64,000 bases of DNA from Nocardioides sp. URHA0032 (GTDB lineage: Bacteria > Actinomycetota > Actinomycetes > Propionibacteriales > Nocardioidaceae). Made by a program: the position numbers and the translations under genes. The stretch is taken from contig NZ_KK211161.1 in the NCBI RefSeq assembly GCF_000620645.1, positions 244,384-308,383 on the forward strand, read 5' to 3'. Below the pieces are notes generated by a model. That model was given only the letters and a program-made list of their open reading frames with translations. It ran no database searches and was not told the origin of the DNA. Every line of letters begins with the position of its first letter. The first letter of the stretch is position 1. This document shows positions 25,431-36,134 of this stretch, in pieces.

Positions 25431-26225
25431 GGTGTCGGTGCGCAGCAGCGCACCCACCACCACGTCGATCACCCGCGGGTCGAAGGCCATGCCCAGGTGC
25501 GAGGCGCTCACCTCCACCGCGACCGCGGCCGGGTCGATGCACGCCCGCCAGTCGACGATGCCGTCGCGCCTGCTGTAGATCGTCGTGAGGCCGACGCCCA
25601 CGGGCACCGGCTGCCGGCTCTCGCCGAAGCTCTGCCGAGCACAGTGGCCGCGCACGCAGTCGGCGGACATCAGGCCCGGGATCCCTGCTCTGCTGAGCCG
25701 CACGAGCAGGTCGACGCTGGCCGCCAGCGAGACGTGGTGCGCGCCGGGCGCCAGCATCGGGCTGCCCATCGTCACGACGTTGGACACCAGGTCGGGCCGG
25801 CGTACGGCGATGCCGCGCGCGAGCATGCCGCCAAGGGAGTGCCCGACGAGCTGCACCCGCGAGCCGCGCCGCGCCGCGATCGACTCCAGCCGCGCCTCGA
25901 GCTGTGCGGCGGCGTTCAGCGTGCAGCCGATGTTCGAGTGGATGTGCGAGCGGTAGGTCCGGAAGCCCTGCGCCCGCAGCGACCGCGCCATCAGGGCGAG
26001 GGTGCCGTCCCCGGCGAGGAAGCCGGGCACCAGCAGCACCGGGTCACCCAGCCGTGAGCCGGGGCGGGCGGCGTACGGCGTGCTGCGGCGGGCCCGGCGG
26101 TCGGCGGCGGCCCGCAGGGCGTACCGGCCGAACTCGGTGGCCGCGCTCCCCTCGCGCAGCACGGCGGCCGGGTGCGGGGCCGCGAACCCCTGCGGGAGCA
26201 GGAAGTCCGCCAGCGTGGACGACAT
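25395..26225 (-). CDS. Lipase/esterase-like alpha/beta hydrolase
   Basis: 276 residues. Alpha/beta hydrolase core: [23 protein letters not shown] (oxyanion side), nucleophile elbow [14 protein letters not shown], a likely acid Asp in SRRDGIVDW, and His in [13 protein letters not shown]. Resembles triacylglycerol lipase/PGAP1-like esterases acting on small or lipid esters. No signal peptide, so intracellular. ATG 26225 follows TAACGT (26238-26233) by seven bases, a leaderless arrangement; a GTG three codons earlier is the alternative. Confidence 0.85.
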   Translation of the reverse strand: MSSTLADFLLPQGFAAPHPAAVLREGSAATEFGRYALRAAADRRARRSTPYAARPGSRLGDPVLLVPGFLAGDGTLALMARSLRAQGFRTYRSHIHSNIGCTLNAAAQLEARLESIAARRGSRVQLVGHSLGGMLARGIAVRRPDLVSNVVTMGSPMLAPGAHHVSLAASVDLLVRLSRAGIPGLMSADCVRGHCARQSFGESRQPVPVGVGLTTIYSRRDGIVDWRACIDPAAVAVEVSASHLGMAFDPRVIDVVVGALLRTDTSAVEVDRGKSA

Positions 26226-26314
26226 GTGACTCACGTTACGTCCTGTACCCGAACGGCGGCCGGTGAATCGGGGGTGTCGCGTCCCTTTCTCGCCCGGCTG
26301 GTTCACTGGGGGGC

Positions 26315-27223
26315 ATGCCAGCCCCCGCCGCCGTCCCGGTCTCCGAGGAGCTGTTCGCCCCCGTCGGCCGCGGCATCGAGCTCTGCTACCAGACCTTCGG
26401 CGACCCCGACGGCGACCCGCTGCTCCTGGTGATGGGGCTGGGCGGGCCGATGACCTGGTGGGACCCCGAGCTCTGCGCTGCCCTGGCCCGGGCGGGGTTC
26501 TACGTGGTCCGCTACGACAACCGTGACGTCGGGCGGTCCACGGTCCTGGACGCCCGGGTGAGCCGGTCCACGCTGGTGCGGGCCTTCGCCGGCGCGCGGG
26601 TGCGCACGCCGTACTCGATGGCGGACCTGGCCGGTGACGCGTTCGGCCTCCTCGACCACCTCGGGCTCGAGTCGGCGCACGTCGTGGGCGTGTCGATGGG
26701 CGGCATGATCGCCCAGACCATGGCGATCATCCGGCCCGACCGGGTCCGGTCGCTGACCAGCATCATGTCGACGACCGGGAAGCGCACCGTCGGCTGGCAG
26801 CACCCCTCGCTCATCCCCGGCCTGATCGGTGGCCGCAAGCCCGGCCGGGAGGCCTACGTCCGCGCGAGCGCGGAGTTCTGGAAGCTGATCGGCTCGCCCG
26901 GCTACCCGCAGACCCGGGCGCAGGTCGAGAAGCGTGCGGGCGACACCTTCGACCGGGGCGTCAGCGCGAGCGGTGTGACCCGCCAGATGCTGGCGGTCCT
27001 CACCCAGCCGAACCGCGGCGAACGGCTGCGCTCGGTGCGCGTCCCGACCCTGGTCGTGCACGGCCTCGCGGACCGGATGGTGCACGTCTCCGGCGGCCGG
27101 GCCACCGCCGCGGCCGTCCCCGGCGCGGAGCTGCTGCTGATCGCCGGCATGGGCCACGACCTCCCGCCCGCGCTGTTCGAGACCTTCGTGGCGGCCATCC
27201 GCCGCACTGCCGATCGATCCTGA
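26315..27223 (+). CDS. Alpha/beta hydrolase
   Basis: 302 residues. Motifs: LLLVMGLGGPMTWWD (oxyanion loop), RYDNRDVGRS, nucleophile GVSMGGMIAQTMA, Asp in VHGLADRMVH, and His of GMGHDLPP. The pattern matches the haloalkane/perhydrolase-like branch often annotated as alpha/beta hydrolase or 3-oxoadipate enol-lactonase type. Substrate unknown. ATG follows a G-rich run (GGGGGGC). It is divergent from the lipase-like gene and ends in a long palindrome. Confidence 0.85.
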   Translation: MPAPAAVPVSEELFAPVGRGIELCYQTFGDPDGDPLLLVMGLGGPMTWWDPELCAALARAGFYVVRYDNRDVGRSTVLDARVSRSTLVRAFAGARVRTPYSMADLAGDAFGLLDHLGLESAHVVGVSMGGMIAQTMAIIRPDRVRSLTSIMSTTGKRTVGWQHPSLIPGLIGGRKPGREAYVRASAEFWKLIGSPGYPQTRAQVEKRAGDTFDRGVSASGVTRQMLAVLTQPNRGERLRSVRVPTLVVHGLADRMVHVSGGRATAAAVPGAELLLIAGMGHDLPPALFETFVAAIRRTADRS

Positions 27224-27224
27224 A

Positions 27225-27302
27225 ACGCCGAGTCGGCGCAGTCTCAGCTGAGACTGCGCCGACTCGGCGTCTGGTCAGGCTGAGACTGCGCCGACTCGGC
27301 GT
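27225..27302. repeat. 46-bp perfect palindrome plus a third arm copy
   Basis: Bases 27225-27270 are a perfect palindrome centred on CAG|CTG. Bases 27279-27302 repeat the right arm (27247-27270) exactly over 24 bp. Each arm contains CGCCGA-S-TCGGCG, itself a palindrome. It fills the gap between two convergent genes and can act as a two-way terminator; it may also be one copy of a dispersed repeat. Confidence 0.85.
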
Positions 27303-27305
27303 TGG

Positions 27306-28388
27306 TCACTCGGAGAGGCGGTGACCGGTGTCGCTGTCGAACACGTGCACGTTGCGGGGGTCCGTGGTCACGTACATCGTCTCGCCCTTCATCGGGTGAT
27401 CACGACCGGCGACCCGGATGATGATGTTGTTGGGCGTCCCCTCGACACCGCAGGTGCCGTAGACGAACGCGTCGGCGCCGAGGTCCTCGACCACGGTGAC
27501 CTTCACCGGCAGGCCGTCCTCGCTGTTGCCGACCACGCGCCAGGCCTCCGGGCGTACGCCGACGGTGATGTTGCCCGTCATCTTCTTGGCGGCGGTCGGG
27601 TCGACCGGGACCAGGTAGTCGCCGATCTTGGCCTGGCCGTTGTCGGCCTTGGCCTCGATCAGGTTCATCTGCGGCGAGCCGATGAAGCCGGCGACGAACA
27701 GGTTGACCGGCCGGTCGTAGAGCGCCAGCGGGGTGTCGACCTGCTGCAGGTAGCCGTCCTTCATCACCGCGACCCGGTCGCCCATCGTCATCGCCTCGAT
27801 CTGGTCGTGGGTGACGTAGACGGTGGTGACGCCGAGGTCGGACTGGAGCTTCGCGATGTCGGTGCGGGTGTGCACGCGCATCTTCGCGTCCAGGTTCGAC
27901 AGCGGCTCGTCCATGCAGAACACCTGGGGCTGGCGCACGATCGCGCGGCCCATCGCGACCCGCTGCCGCTGGCCGCCCGACAGCGCCTTCGGCTTGCGGT
28001 CGAGGTACTCGGTGAGGCCGAGGATCTTGGCAGCGTCCGCCACCCGCCGCTGCCGCTCGTCGTGCGGCACCTTCGCCATCTTCAGCGCGAACGCCATGTT
28101 GTCCGCGACCGACATGTGCGGGTAGAGCGCGTAGTTCTGGAACACCATCGCGATGTCCCGGTCCTTCGGCGGGGTGTGGGTGATCTCGCGGTCACCGATG
28201 AAGATCTTCCCCTTGTTGACCTCCTCCAGCCCCGCGAGCATCCGCAGGGTGGTGGACTTGCCGCAACCGGAGGGGCCCACGAGGACCATGAACTCTCCGT
28301 CGCCGATCTCCAGGCTGATCCCTGGTACGGCGGGCTTGTCCGCGCCGGGATACCAGCGCTGTGCCTCTTCGAACCTGACTGTGGCCAT
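27306..28388 (-). CDS. Sugar ABC transporter ATPase (UgpC/MsmX type)
   Basis: 360 residues. Walker A GPSGCGKST, Q-loop VFQNYALYPHMSV, signature LSGGQRQRVAMGRAI, Walker B CMDEPLSNLD, switch VTHDQIEAMTMGD. The C-terminal regulatory OB/MalK-like domain (MTGNITVGVRPEAWRVV) is present. Such ATPases serve several sugar importers. It is divergent from a complete binding protein-permease-permease-ATPase operon, across a 160-bp region with a CRP-like site. Confidence 0.93.
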   Translation of the reverse strand: MATVRFEEAQRWYPGADKPAVPGISLEIGDGEFMVLVGPSGCGKSTTLRMLAGLEEVNKGKIFIGDREITHTPPKDRDIAMVFQNYALYPHMSVADNMAFALKMAKVPHDERQRRVADAAKILGLTEYLDRKPKALSGGQRQRVAMGRAIVRQPQVFCMDEPLSNLDAKMRVHTRTDIAKLQSDLGVTTVYVTHDQIEAMTMGDRVAVMKDGYLQQVDTPLALYDRPVNLFVAGFIGSPQMNLIEAKADNGQAKIGDYLVPVDPTAAKKMTGNITVGVRPEAWRVVGNSEDGLPVKVTVVEDLGADAFVYGTCGVEGTPNNIIIRVAGRDHPMKGETMYVTTDPRNVHVFDSDTGHRLSE

Positions 28389-28439
28389 GCTTCGACAACT
28401 CCTTCACCGGCAGGTACGTGCCGGACGATCCGTAGTAAA

Positions 28440-28456
28440 GGTGAGCGCGGTCACAG
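28440..28456. promoter_or_regulatory. CRP/GlxR-like palindrome GTGA-N6-TCAC
   Basis: GGTGAGCGCGGTCACAG matches the CRP-family consensus TGTGAN6TCACA except the first base. It lies between the divergent ATPase and sugar-binding-protein genes, where cAMP-dependent control of sugar uptake would act. Confidence 0.55.
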
Positions 28457-28490
28457 TACCTCGCGGTGCCAGTTGGTGGCCGGCGTGGGG

Positions 28491-28518
28491 TTTACAGACC
28501 CCCCTCAGGGGGCTAAGT
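28491..28518 (+). promoter_or_regulatory. Possible promoter with a CCCCC/GGGGG inverted repeat in its spacer
   Basis: TTTACA (28491-28496) and CTAAGT (28513-28518) are 16 bp apart. Between them CCCCC-TCA-GGGGG (28500-28512) forms an inverted repeat that could be an operator. A purine-rich ribosome-binding site (AAGGGAGGGAG) precedes ATG 28549. Confidence 0.4.
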
Positions 28519-28548
28519 GTGAGGTAGACCACAAGGGAGGGAGAGCGC

Positions 28549-29823
28549 ATGTCTCGGGTTCGCGCACTGGCCGCGACCGCGGCCCTCGTGACCGCCGCCG
28601 GTCTGCTCGCCGCCTGCTCGGCCAGTGCGAACGACGGGAAGACGCAGCTGATCTGGTACATCAACCCGGACTCGGGCGGCCAGGCGAAGGTGGCTGCGAA
28701 CTGCAGCACCGACGACTACACGATCACCACTCAGGTCCTCCCGCAGGACGCCAACGAGCAGCGCATCCAGCTGGCCCGGCGGCTCGCCGCCGGGGACTCC
28801 GGCATCGACATCATGAGCATCGACCCGCCCTTCACCGCGGAGTTCTCGAACGCCGGGTTCCTGGCGCCGATCCCCCAGGACCTCCAGGACAAGCTGAAGC
28901 AGCAGTCCTTCCAGGGCGCGACCGATGCGGCCACCTGGAACGACCAGCTGGTGGTGGCGCCGTTCTGGTCGAACACCCAGGTGCTCTGGTACCGGAAGTC
29001 CTTCGTGCAGAAGGCCGGCATCGACATGAACCAGCCGGTCACCTGGGACCAGATCATCGACGCCGCGGCCAAGAACGGCGGCAAGGTCGCCGTCCAGGCG
29101 AACAAGTACGAGGGCTACGTCGTCTGGATCAACGCCCTCATCGCCGGCGCCGGGGGCGAGCTCGCCACCGACACCGACAAGGGCATCGACCTCAAGCTCG
29201 AGATCGACTCCGACGCGGGCGACAAGGCCGCCGCGGTGATCCAGAAGCTCGCCCACTCCGCGGCCGCACCGGCCGACCTGTCGGTCGCCCAGGAAGGTCA
29301 GGCCGGCAGCACGTTCGGCGGCCCGCAGGGCGCCTTCATGGTCAACTGGACCTACATCTTCAACAGCTACGAGGCGACCAACCCGGGCTTCAACAAGGAC
29401 ATCGGCTACACGCGCTACCCGCAGACGGTCCAGGGCCAGGAGTCGCACCCGCCGTACGGCGGGATCGGGCTGGGCGTGAGCGCCTACTCCAACCACGTCG
29501 ACGAGGCGATGCAGGCCGTCGAGTGCCTCACGAGCCCGGAGAACCAGGAGGTCAACGCCGAGATCACCGGCAACATGCCGGCGAGCCAAGCGGGCTACGG
29601 GGCCAACGACAACGCGCTGCAGAAGATCTACCCGGCCGACCTCCTCAAGCTGTTCCAGGACAGCCTCGACGCCGCGGCGCCGCGCACCGTCACGCCGTAC
29701 TGGAGCGACATCTCCGGCGGCCTCCAGTCGACGTGGCACCCGCCCTCGGGCGTGAACGCCGGCACCCCGGCAGAGTCGCAGAGCTTCGTCGACGACGTCC
29801 TCCACGGAAGGAGCCTGCTGTGA
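28549..29823 (+). CDS. Sugar ABC transporter binding lipoprotein
   Basis: 424 residues. Lipobox LLAAC follows the signal peptide. The body is a family-1 (MalE-type) binding protein: LIWYINPDSGGQAKVAANC, LAAGDSGIDIMSIDPPFTAEFSNAGFLAPI, GATWNDQ-like WNDQLVVAPFWSNTQVLWYRK, and GGIGLGVSAYS. The overall pattern resembles LpqY-type trehalose or alpha-glucoside receptors, but the sugar is not proven. First gene of a four-gene plus-strand operon; its stop overlaps the next GTG. Confidence 0.92.
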   Translation: MSRVRALAATAALVTAAGLLAACSASANDGKTQLIWYINPDSGGQAKVAANCSTDDYTITTQVLPQDANEQRIQLARRLAAGDSGIDIMSIDPPFTAEFSNAGFLAPIPQDLQDKLKQQSFQGATDAATWNDQLVVAPFWSNTQVLWYRKSFVQKAGIDMNQPVTWDQIIDAAAKNGGKVAVQANKYEGYVVWINALIAGAGGELATDTDKGIDLKLEIDSDAGDKAAAVIQKLAHSAAAPADLSVAQEGQAGSTFGGPQGAFMVNWTYIFNSYEATNPGFNKDIGYTRYPQTVQGQESHPPYGGIGLGVSAYSNHVDEAMQAVECLTSPENQEVNAEITGNMPASQAGYGANDNALQKIYPADLLKLFQDSLDAAAPRTVTPYWSDISGGLQSTWHPPSGVNAGTPAESQSFVDDVLHGRSLL

Positions 29824-30752
29824 GTGCCATCGCGAAGGCACCGGGCAAGCCGGTGGTGAGCGACCGGGCGAGGGCCGAGAACCGGCTCGGGCAGAAGCTC
29901 GTGCTGCCCGCCGTGATCATCATGCTGCTCGTCACGGCGTGGCCGATGATCCAGGCGATCTACCTGTCGCTGTTCCGCTACCGGCTGACCACGCCGGACG
30001 ACAAGGCGTTCGTCGGCCTGTCCAACTACGGGACCGTCCTGACCGACTCGCTGTTCTGGCAGGACACCCTCAACACCGTGATCATCATGGTGTTGACCGT
30101 GGCCGTCGAGCTCGTCATCGGCTTCGCGTTCGCGATGGTGATGCACCGCATCGTGTTCGCCCGGGGCGCGATCCGGACCTCGATCCTCATCCCCTACGGC
30201 ATCATCACGGTGGTCTCGGCCTACGCCTGGCAGTTCGCGTTCAGCCTCAACAACGGCTTCGTGAACGCGTGGTTCGCCTGGCTGCCGTGGATCACGCCCG
30301 ACACCAACTGGTTCGGCAGCCACTGGCCGGCGATGTTCGCGATCATGGTCTCGGAGATCTGGAAGACGACGCCGTTCATGGCCCTGCTCCTGCTCGCGGG
30401 TCTCTCGCAGGTGTCGGAAGACATGATCGAGGCGGCCGAGGTCGACGGCGCGACCTGGTGGCAACGGCTCTGGAAGGTGATCCTCCCCAACATGCGGGCC
30501 GCGATCATGGTCGCGGTGCTCTTCCGGGCGCTCGACGCGTTCCGGATCTTCGACAACATCTATGTGATGACCCGAGGCGCCCAGGACACCGAGTCGTCGT
30601 CGTTCCTGACCTATCGCCAGGTGATCCAGCAGTTCCAGCTCGGCCTGGGCTCCGCGCTCTCGGTGCTGCTCTTCCTCACCGTGCTCCTGCTGGCGTACCT
30701 GATCGTCAGGCTCTTCCGCGTCGACCTGGCGCAGGCGAGGGGTGAGGCGTGA
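29820..30752 (+). CDS. Sugar ABC transporter permease, MalF type
   Basis: 310 residues with six main helices. The EAA loop reads EDMIEAAEVDGATWWQRLWKVILPNMRAAIMVAVLFR. A cytoplasmic basic N-terminus precedes the first helix (LVLPAVIIMLLVTAWPMIQAIYLS). GTG start overlaps the binding-protein stop. Pairs with the next permease. Confidence 0.93.
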   Translation: MSAIAKAPGKPVVSDRARAENRLGQKLVLPAVIIMLLVTAWPMIQAIYLSLFRYRLTTPDDKAFVGLSNYGTVLTDSLFWQDTLNTVIIMVLTVAVELVIGFAFAMVMHRIVFARGAIRTSILIPYGIITVVSAYAWQFAFSLNNGFVNAWFAWLPWITPDTNWFGSHWPAMFAIMVSEIWKTTPFMALLLLAGLSQVSEDMIEAAEVDGATWWQRLWKVILPNMRAAIMVAVLFRALDAFRIFDNIYVMTRGAQDTESSSFLTYRQVIQQFQLGLGSALSVLLFLTVLLLAYLIVRLFRVDLAQARGEA

Positions 30753-31624
30753 TGGCGGCCCGTAGCACGCGCACCCAGGTCGGCACCGGGGTCGGCTTCG
30801 TCCTCGTCCTGGTGTGGTGCCTGCTCCCGGTGGCGTGGATCCTCTCGCTGTCGTTCAAGGGGCCGGGCGAGACCGCCGCCGGCAGCCCGCAGTTCCTGCC
30901 CAAGGTCTGGACGCTCCAGAACTACCGGGACATCCTCGGCTTCGGCACGGTCACCCCCGGCCAGGAGAACACCCACAGCGACTTCCTCGACGCGCTGCGC
31001 AACTCGTTCGGCATCGCGGCGATCTCCACCCTGCTGGCGGTGCTCTTCGCGACGCTGGCGGCGTACGCCATCGCCCGCCTGGAGTTCAAGGGCAAGCGGC
31101 TGGTGCTCTCCCTGGCGCTCGCGATCGCGATGTTCCCGGTCGTCGCCCTGGTCGGCCCGCTCTTCGACCTCTGGCGGACGCTGCACCTGTTCAACACCTG
31201 GCCCGGGCTGATCATCCCGTACATGTCGTTCACGCTCCCGCTGGCGATCTGGACGCTCTCGGCGTTCTTCCGGGAGATCCCGTGGGAGATGGAGCAGGCG
31301 GCGCAGGTCGACGGCGCGACGTCCTGGCAGGCCTTCCGCAAGGTGATCGTGCCGCTCGCGGCGCCCGGGGTGTTCACCGCCGCCATCCTGACGTTCTTCT
31401 TCGCGTGGAACGAGTTCGTGCTCGCGATCTCGCTCACCTCGACCACGCAATCCCGGACGGTGCCCGCGCAGCTGTCCTTCTTCGTGGGACCCGACCCGTT
31501 CAACCCGCCGTACGGACTGCTGGCCGCCGCCTCCGTGGTGGTCACCGTCCCGATCATCATCATCGTCCTGCTGTTCCAGCGAAAGATCGTCGCCGGGCTC
31601 ACCTCCGGCGCCGTGAAGGGGTGA
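30752..31624 (+). CDS. Sugar ABC transporter permease, MalG type
   Basis: 290 residues with six helices. The EAA loop is EMEQAAQVDGATSWQAFRKVIVPLAAPGVFTAAILTFFFAWNEFVLAI, a MalG hallmark. ATG 30752 overlaps the previous stop as TGATG; a GTG one codon earlier is also possible. An Arg-rich N-terminus leads into the first helix (VGFVLVLVWCLLPVAWILSLS). Confidence 0.93.
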   Translation: MAARSTRTQVGTGVGFVLVLVWCLLPVAWILSLSFKGPGETAAGSPQFLPKVWTLQNYRDILGFGTVTPGQENTHSDFLDALRNSFGIAAISTLLAVLFATLAAYAIARLEFKGKRLVLSLALAIAMFPVVALVGPLFDLWRTLHLFNTWPGLIIPYMSFTLPLAIWTLSAFFREIPWEMEQAAQVDGATSWQAFRKVIVPLAAPGVFTAAILTFFFAWNEFVLAISLTSTTQSRTVPAQLSFFVGPDPFNPPYGLLAAASVVVTVPIIIIVLLFQRKIVAGLTSGAVKG

Positions 31625-31628
31625 CCTC

Positions 31629-32864
31629 GTGGCTGCCATCGACATGAAGAACATCGTCAAGAAGTACGGCGACGGCTTCCCGGCCGTCAACGACGTCAGC
31701 ATCGACGTGCAGGACGGCGAGTTCATGATCCTCGTCGGGCCGTCAGGCTGCGGGAAGTCCACGCTGCTGCGGATGATCGTCGGCCTGGAGGACATCACCT
31801 CGGGCGACATGATCATCGGCGACCGGCGGGTCAACGACCTGGCGCCGCGCGACCGGCACCTGGCGATGGTGTTCCAGAACTACGCGTTGTACCCGCACCT
31901 GACCGTCTACGAGAACATCGCGTTCCCGCTGCGCCTCGCCAAGGTGCCGGACGCCGAGGTCGACGAGAAGGTCCGCGCGGCGTCGAAGACCCTCGAGCTC
32001 GACGAGCACCTCGAGCGCAAGCCCGGCAACCTCTCCGGTGGCCAGCGGCAGCGGGTCGCGATGGGCCGGGCGATCGTGCGCGAGGCCGACGCCTTCCTCT
32101 TCGACGAGCCACTGTCGAACCTGGACGCCAAGCTGCGCGGTCAGATGCGGACCGTGATCGCCCGGCTGCAGAAGAGTCTCGGCATCACCACCGTCTACGT
32201 CACCCACGACCAGACCGAGGCCATGACCCTCGGTGACCGGGTCGCCGTGCTCAAGCGCGGCATCCTGCAGCAGCTCGCGACGCCGCGCGAGCTCTACGAC
32301 CACCCGGGCAACCTCTTCGTGGCCGGGTTCATCGGCTCGCCGCCGATGAACTTCCTCCCCGTGACCGTCGAGGGCACGTCCGCGAAGCTGCCGTTCGGCA
32401 CCGTCCAGCTGCCCCCCGACAAGGCGAGCAAGGCGGACGGCAAGGGGCTGCTGATCGCCGGCATCCGGCCCGAGCACTTCGAGGACGCCTCGGTGAAGAC
32501 CGACCAGGGCAGCGGCTCGACGTTCCGCGCCACGGTCGACGTGGTCGAGTGGCTCGGCAACGAGACGTACGCCTACATCCCGTTCGAGGCGCCCCCGGAG
32601 GTCGACGCGCAGCTGCGCGAGCTCGAGCGCGACCTGGACGGCGAGCCGATGGGCACCCAGCTCGTGGTGTCGCTGGACGGCGCCAGCCGGATCCGCGAGG
32701 GCGAGGAGGCGGAGATCTGGGTGGACGGCTCGAAGATCCACCTCTTCGAACCCGCCACCGGCGAGAACCTCACCGTCGACCGCGAGCGCTGCGGCCGGAT
32801 CCCCCCACCGGTCGCGGAGGCGGAGGCCGTGTCGCGGGCGCAGGCCGAGCCGGAGGCCGTCTAG
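31629..32864 (+). CDS. Sugar ABC transporter ATPase (second MsmX/UgpC type)
   Basis: 411 residues, longer than the 360-residue divergent ATPase. Walker A GPSGCGKST, signature LSGGQRQRVAMGRAIV, Walker B LFDEPLSNLD, switch VTHDQTEAMTLGD. The C-terminal MalK-like domain is extended (residues about 240-390), with acidic inserts and an Ala/Glu-rich tail. GTG start four bases after the MalG stop, so it is probably the cognate ATPase of this importer. The stop overlaps the convergent DUF1707 gene by four bases. Confidence 0.92.
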   Translation: MAAIDMKNIVKKYGDGFPAVNDVSIDVQDGEFMILVGPSGCGKSTLLRMIVGLEDITSGDMIIGDRRVNDLAPRDRHLAMVFQNYALYPHLTVYENIAFPLRLAKVPDAEVDEKVRAASKTLELDEHLERKPGNLSGGQRQRVAMGRAIVREADAFLFDEPLSNLDAKLRGQMRTVIARLQKSLGITTVYVTHDQTEAMTLGDRVAVLKRGILQQLATPRELYDHPGNLFVAGFIGSPPMNFLPVTVEGTSAKLPFGTVQLPPDKASKADGKGLLIAGIRPEHFEDASVKTDQGSGSTFRATVDVVEWLGNETYAYIPFEAPPEVDAQLRELERDLDGEPMGTQLVVSLDGASRIREGEEAEIWVDGSKIHLFEPATGENLTVDRERCGRIPPPVAEAEAVSRAQAEPEAV

Positions 32865-33454
32865 GCCTTCCGCTCGACCGAGACGCCGCCCCAGACGGCG
32901 ACGCCGCGGACCCGCACGGTCGGGGAGCTGTCGTCGACCTCGGCCGGCGTACGCCGCCCCGGGCCGGAGTAGCCGCCCATGATGCCGGTCCCCTCCATCA
33001 CCACGTTCACGTGCGGGCCGACGGTGATCTGGGCGCCGCCCATGAAGCAGTTGACGGTGATCGTCACCTCCTGGGCGGCGAACTTCGCCTCGCGCAGGTC
33101 GAGGTCCGCACCGCCCATCATCGCGAAGATCGAGAGGTGCTGCGGGACGATCCACGCGCCCTTCCGGTCGAAGCCGCCGAGGATCGCGACGTGCCGCTCC
33201 CCCACCGGTCCAGGCACCACCGGGGACGGCCGGCGTGCCGGCTGCGGCGGCGAGCCCTGGACCGGCAGGTCGTGGGTGATCGGGACCAGGTCGGCATAGG
33301 TGCGCGCCGCGTACGTCGCCTCGAGGCGCTCGTCGAGCTCGGTGAGCTCGAGCCGGCCCTCGCCGGCGGCCTCGCGGAGGATCTCCGCGACGCGGTGCCG
33401 GTCGGCGTCCGAGATGCGCATCCGGGCGGGGTCGGGCTCGAGCGGTCCCTCCAT
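32861..33454 (-). CDS. DUF1707 protein with LiaF-like C-terminal domain
   Basis: 197 residues. The N-terminal DUF1707 motif ([53 protein letters not shown]) is followed by a Pro-rich linker. The C-terminal half is a beta-helix like the LiaF/cell-wall-active antibiotic response domain: [44 protein letters not shown]. No membrane segment. Function unknown; probably stress-related. ATG follows TACGCT (33467-33462) by seven bases, a leaderless start divergent from the fumarase promoter. Confidence 0.87.
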   Translation of the reverse strand: MEGPLEPDPARMRISDADRHRVAEILREAAGEGRLELTELDERLEATYAARTYADLVPITHDLPVQGSPPQPARRPSPVVPGPVGERHVAILGGFDRKGAWIVPQHLSIFAMMGGADLDLREAKFAAQEVTITVNCFMGGAQITVGPHVNVVMEGTGIMGGYSGPGRRTPAEVDDSSPTVRVRGVAVWGGVSVERKA

Positions 33455-33461
33455 GCCGGTC

Positions 33462-33483
33462 AGCGTAGTCGGGCGGATATTCT
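33462..33483. promoter_or_regulatory. Overlapping divergent leaderless promoters, DUF1707 / fumarase
   Basis: Minus-strand TACGCT (33467-33462) is seven bases before the DUF1707 ATG. Plus-strand TATTCT (33478-33483) is eight bases before the fumarase GTG. The two start codons are only 37 bases apart, so polymerase can serve only one at a time. Confidence 0.45.
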
Positions 33484-33491
33484 CGACGCTC

Positions 33492-35186
<1,695 letters not shown>

Positions 35187-35438
35187 GCGCCGCGCGTAAG
35201 CCGGTCGTCTCGACGTCGTCCTGGTCCGGGTGGCGGTGCTGGTCCGCCGCGAACGTCGGCGCGTCCGGACCGGTGGGGCCGTCGTCGACCTTCCCGCTCT
35301 CGCCCTCGGGCTGCCCCGAGACCGCGTCGCCGTCGGAGATCGACTCACCCGGGGCCTTCATCCCGCTGACCTCGGAGACCTGACCCTCGTCCTGCGTGTT
35401 CTCAGCCATGGCGGGCAGGTACCCACTTCGCGGTTCCG

Positions 35439-35444
35439 TACGGT
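35439..35444 (+). promoter_or_regulatory. -10 element TACGGT before the spermidine-synthase-like gene
   Basis: Six bases upstream of GTG 35451; no ribosome-binding site. Leaderless pattern. Confidence 0.45.
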
Positions 35445-35450
35445 TGCCCC

Positions 35451-36134
35451 GTGGAGTACGTCGAGATCGCGCGGGCCGAGTCGGAGCGGGGCGAGCTGGT
35501 GCTGCGCGAGCGCCGGAACGGCGCCGGGCCGACCACCCTCGAGCTGCGGGCGAACGGCGTGTTCGTGATGGACACGCTCGAGACCGGCAGCGAGCAGGCG
35601 CTGGCCGAGTCGGCGCTCGCCCAGGTGGCCGACCCGCGGGCGGTGGTGGTCGGCGGGCTCGGCCTCGGGTTCACGATGCACGCGGTGCTCGCCGACAGCC
35701 GGGTCCAGAAGTGCGCGGTCGTCGAGATCGAGCAGGCGCTGGTCGACTGGATGCGCGACGGGACCGTTCCCCACGGCCCCTCGCTGCTCGCCGACGAGCG
35801 GGTCACGGTCGTCGTCGCCGACATCGCGGTGGCACTCGCCGAGGCCCCACCCGCGTCGTACGACCTGGTCCTGCTGGACGTCGACAACGGGCCCGGCTAC
35901 CTGGTGCACGAGGTCAACGCAGAGCTCTACCGCGAGCCGTTCCTCCGGTCCGCGCGCCGGGCGCTGCGTCCCGGGGGCGCCCTCGCGATCTGGTCGGCCG
36001 CCGAGACCCCGGAGCTCCTCGACGTCCTGACCGCGGTCTTCGACGACGCACACGGGCACGGGCATCGGGTGCGGCTCCAGGACCGCGACGAGCGGTACTG
36101 GCTGTATGTCGCGCGGGTACCGTCCCGGACATGA
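35451..36134 (+). CDS. Spermidine synthase-like methyltransferase-fold protein
   Basis: 227 residues with a Rossmann SAM-fold: [16 protein letters not shown] (motif I), [16 protein letters not shown] (acidic residue after strand 2), and [47 protein letters not shown]. The D-x-D-N-G-P motif and upstream [12 protein letters not shown] resemble polyamine synthases without their full substrate site, so polyamine synthesis is not certain. Its stop overlaps the class II fumarase start as ATGA. Confidence 0.83.
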   Translation: MEYVEIARAESERGELVLRERRNGAGPTTLELRANGVFVMDTLETGSEQALAESALAQVADPRAVVVGGLGLGFTMHAVLADSRVQKCAVVEIEQALVDWMRDGTVPHGPSLLADERVTVVVADIAVALAEAPPASYDLVLLDVDNGPGYLVHEVNAELYREPFLRSARRALRPGGALAIWSAAETPELLDVLTAVFDDAHGHGHRVRLQDRDERYWLYVARVPSRT

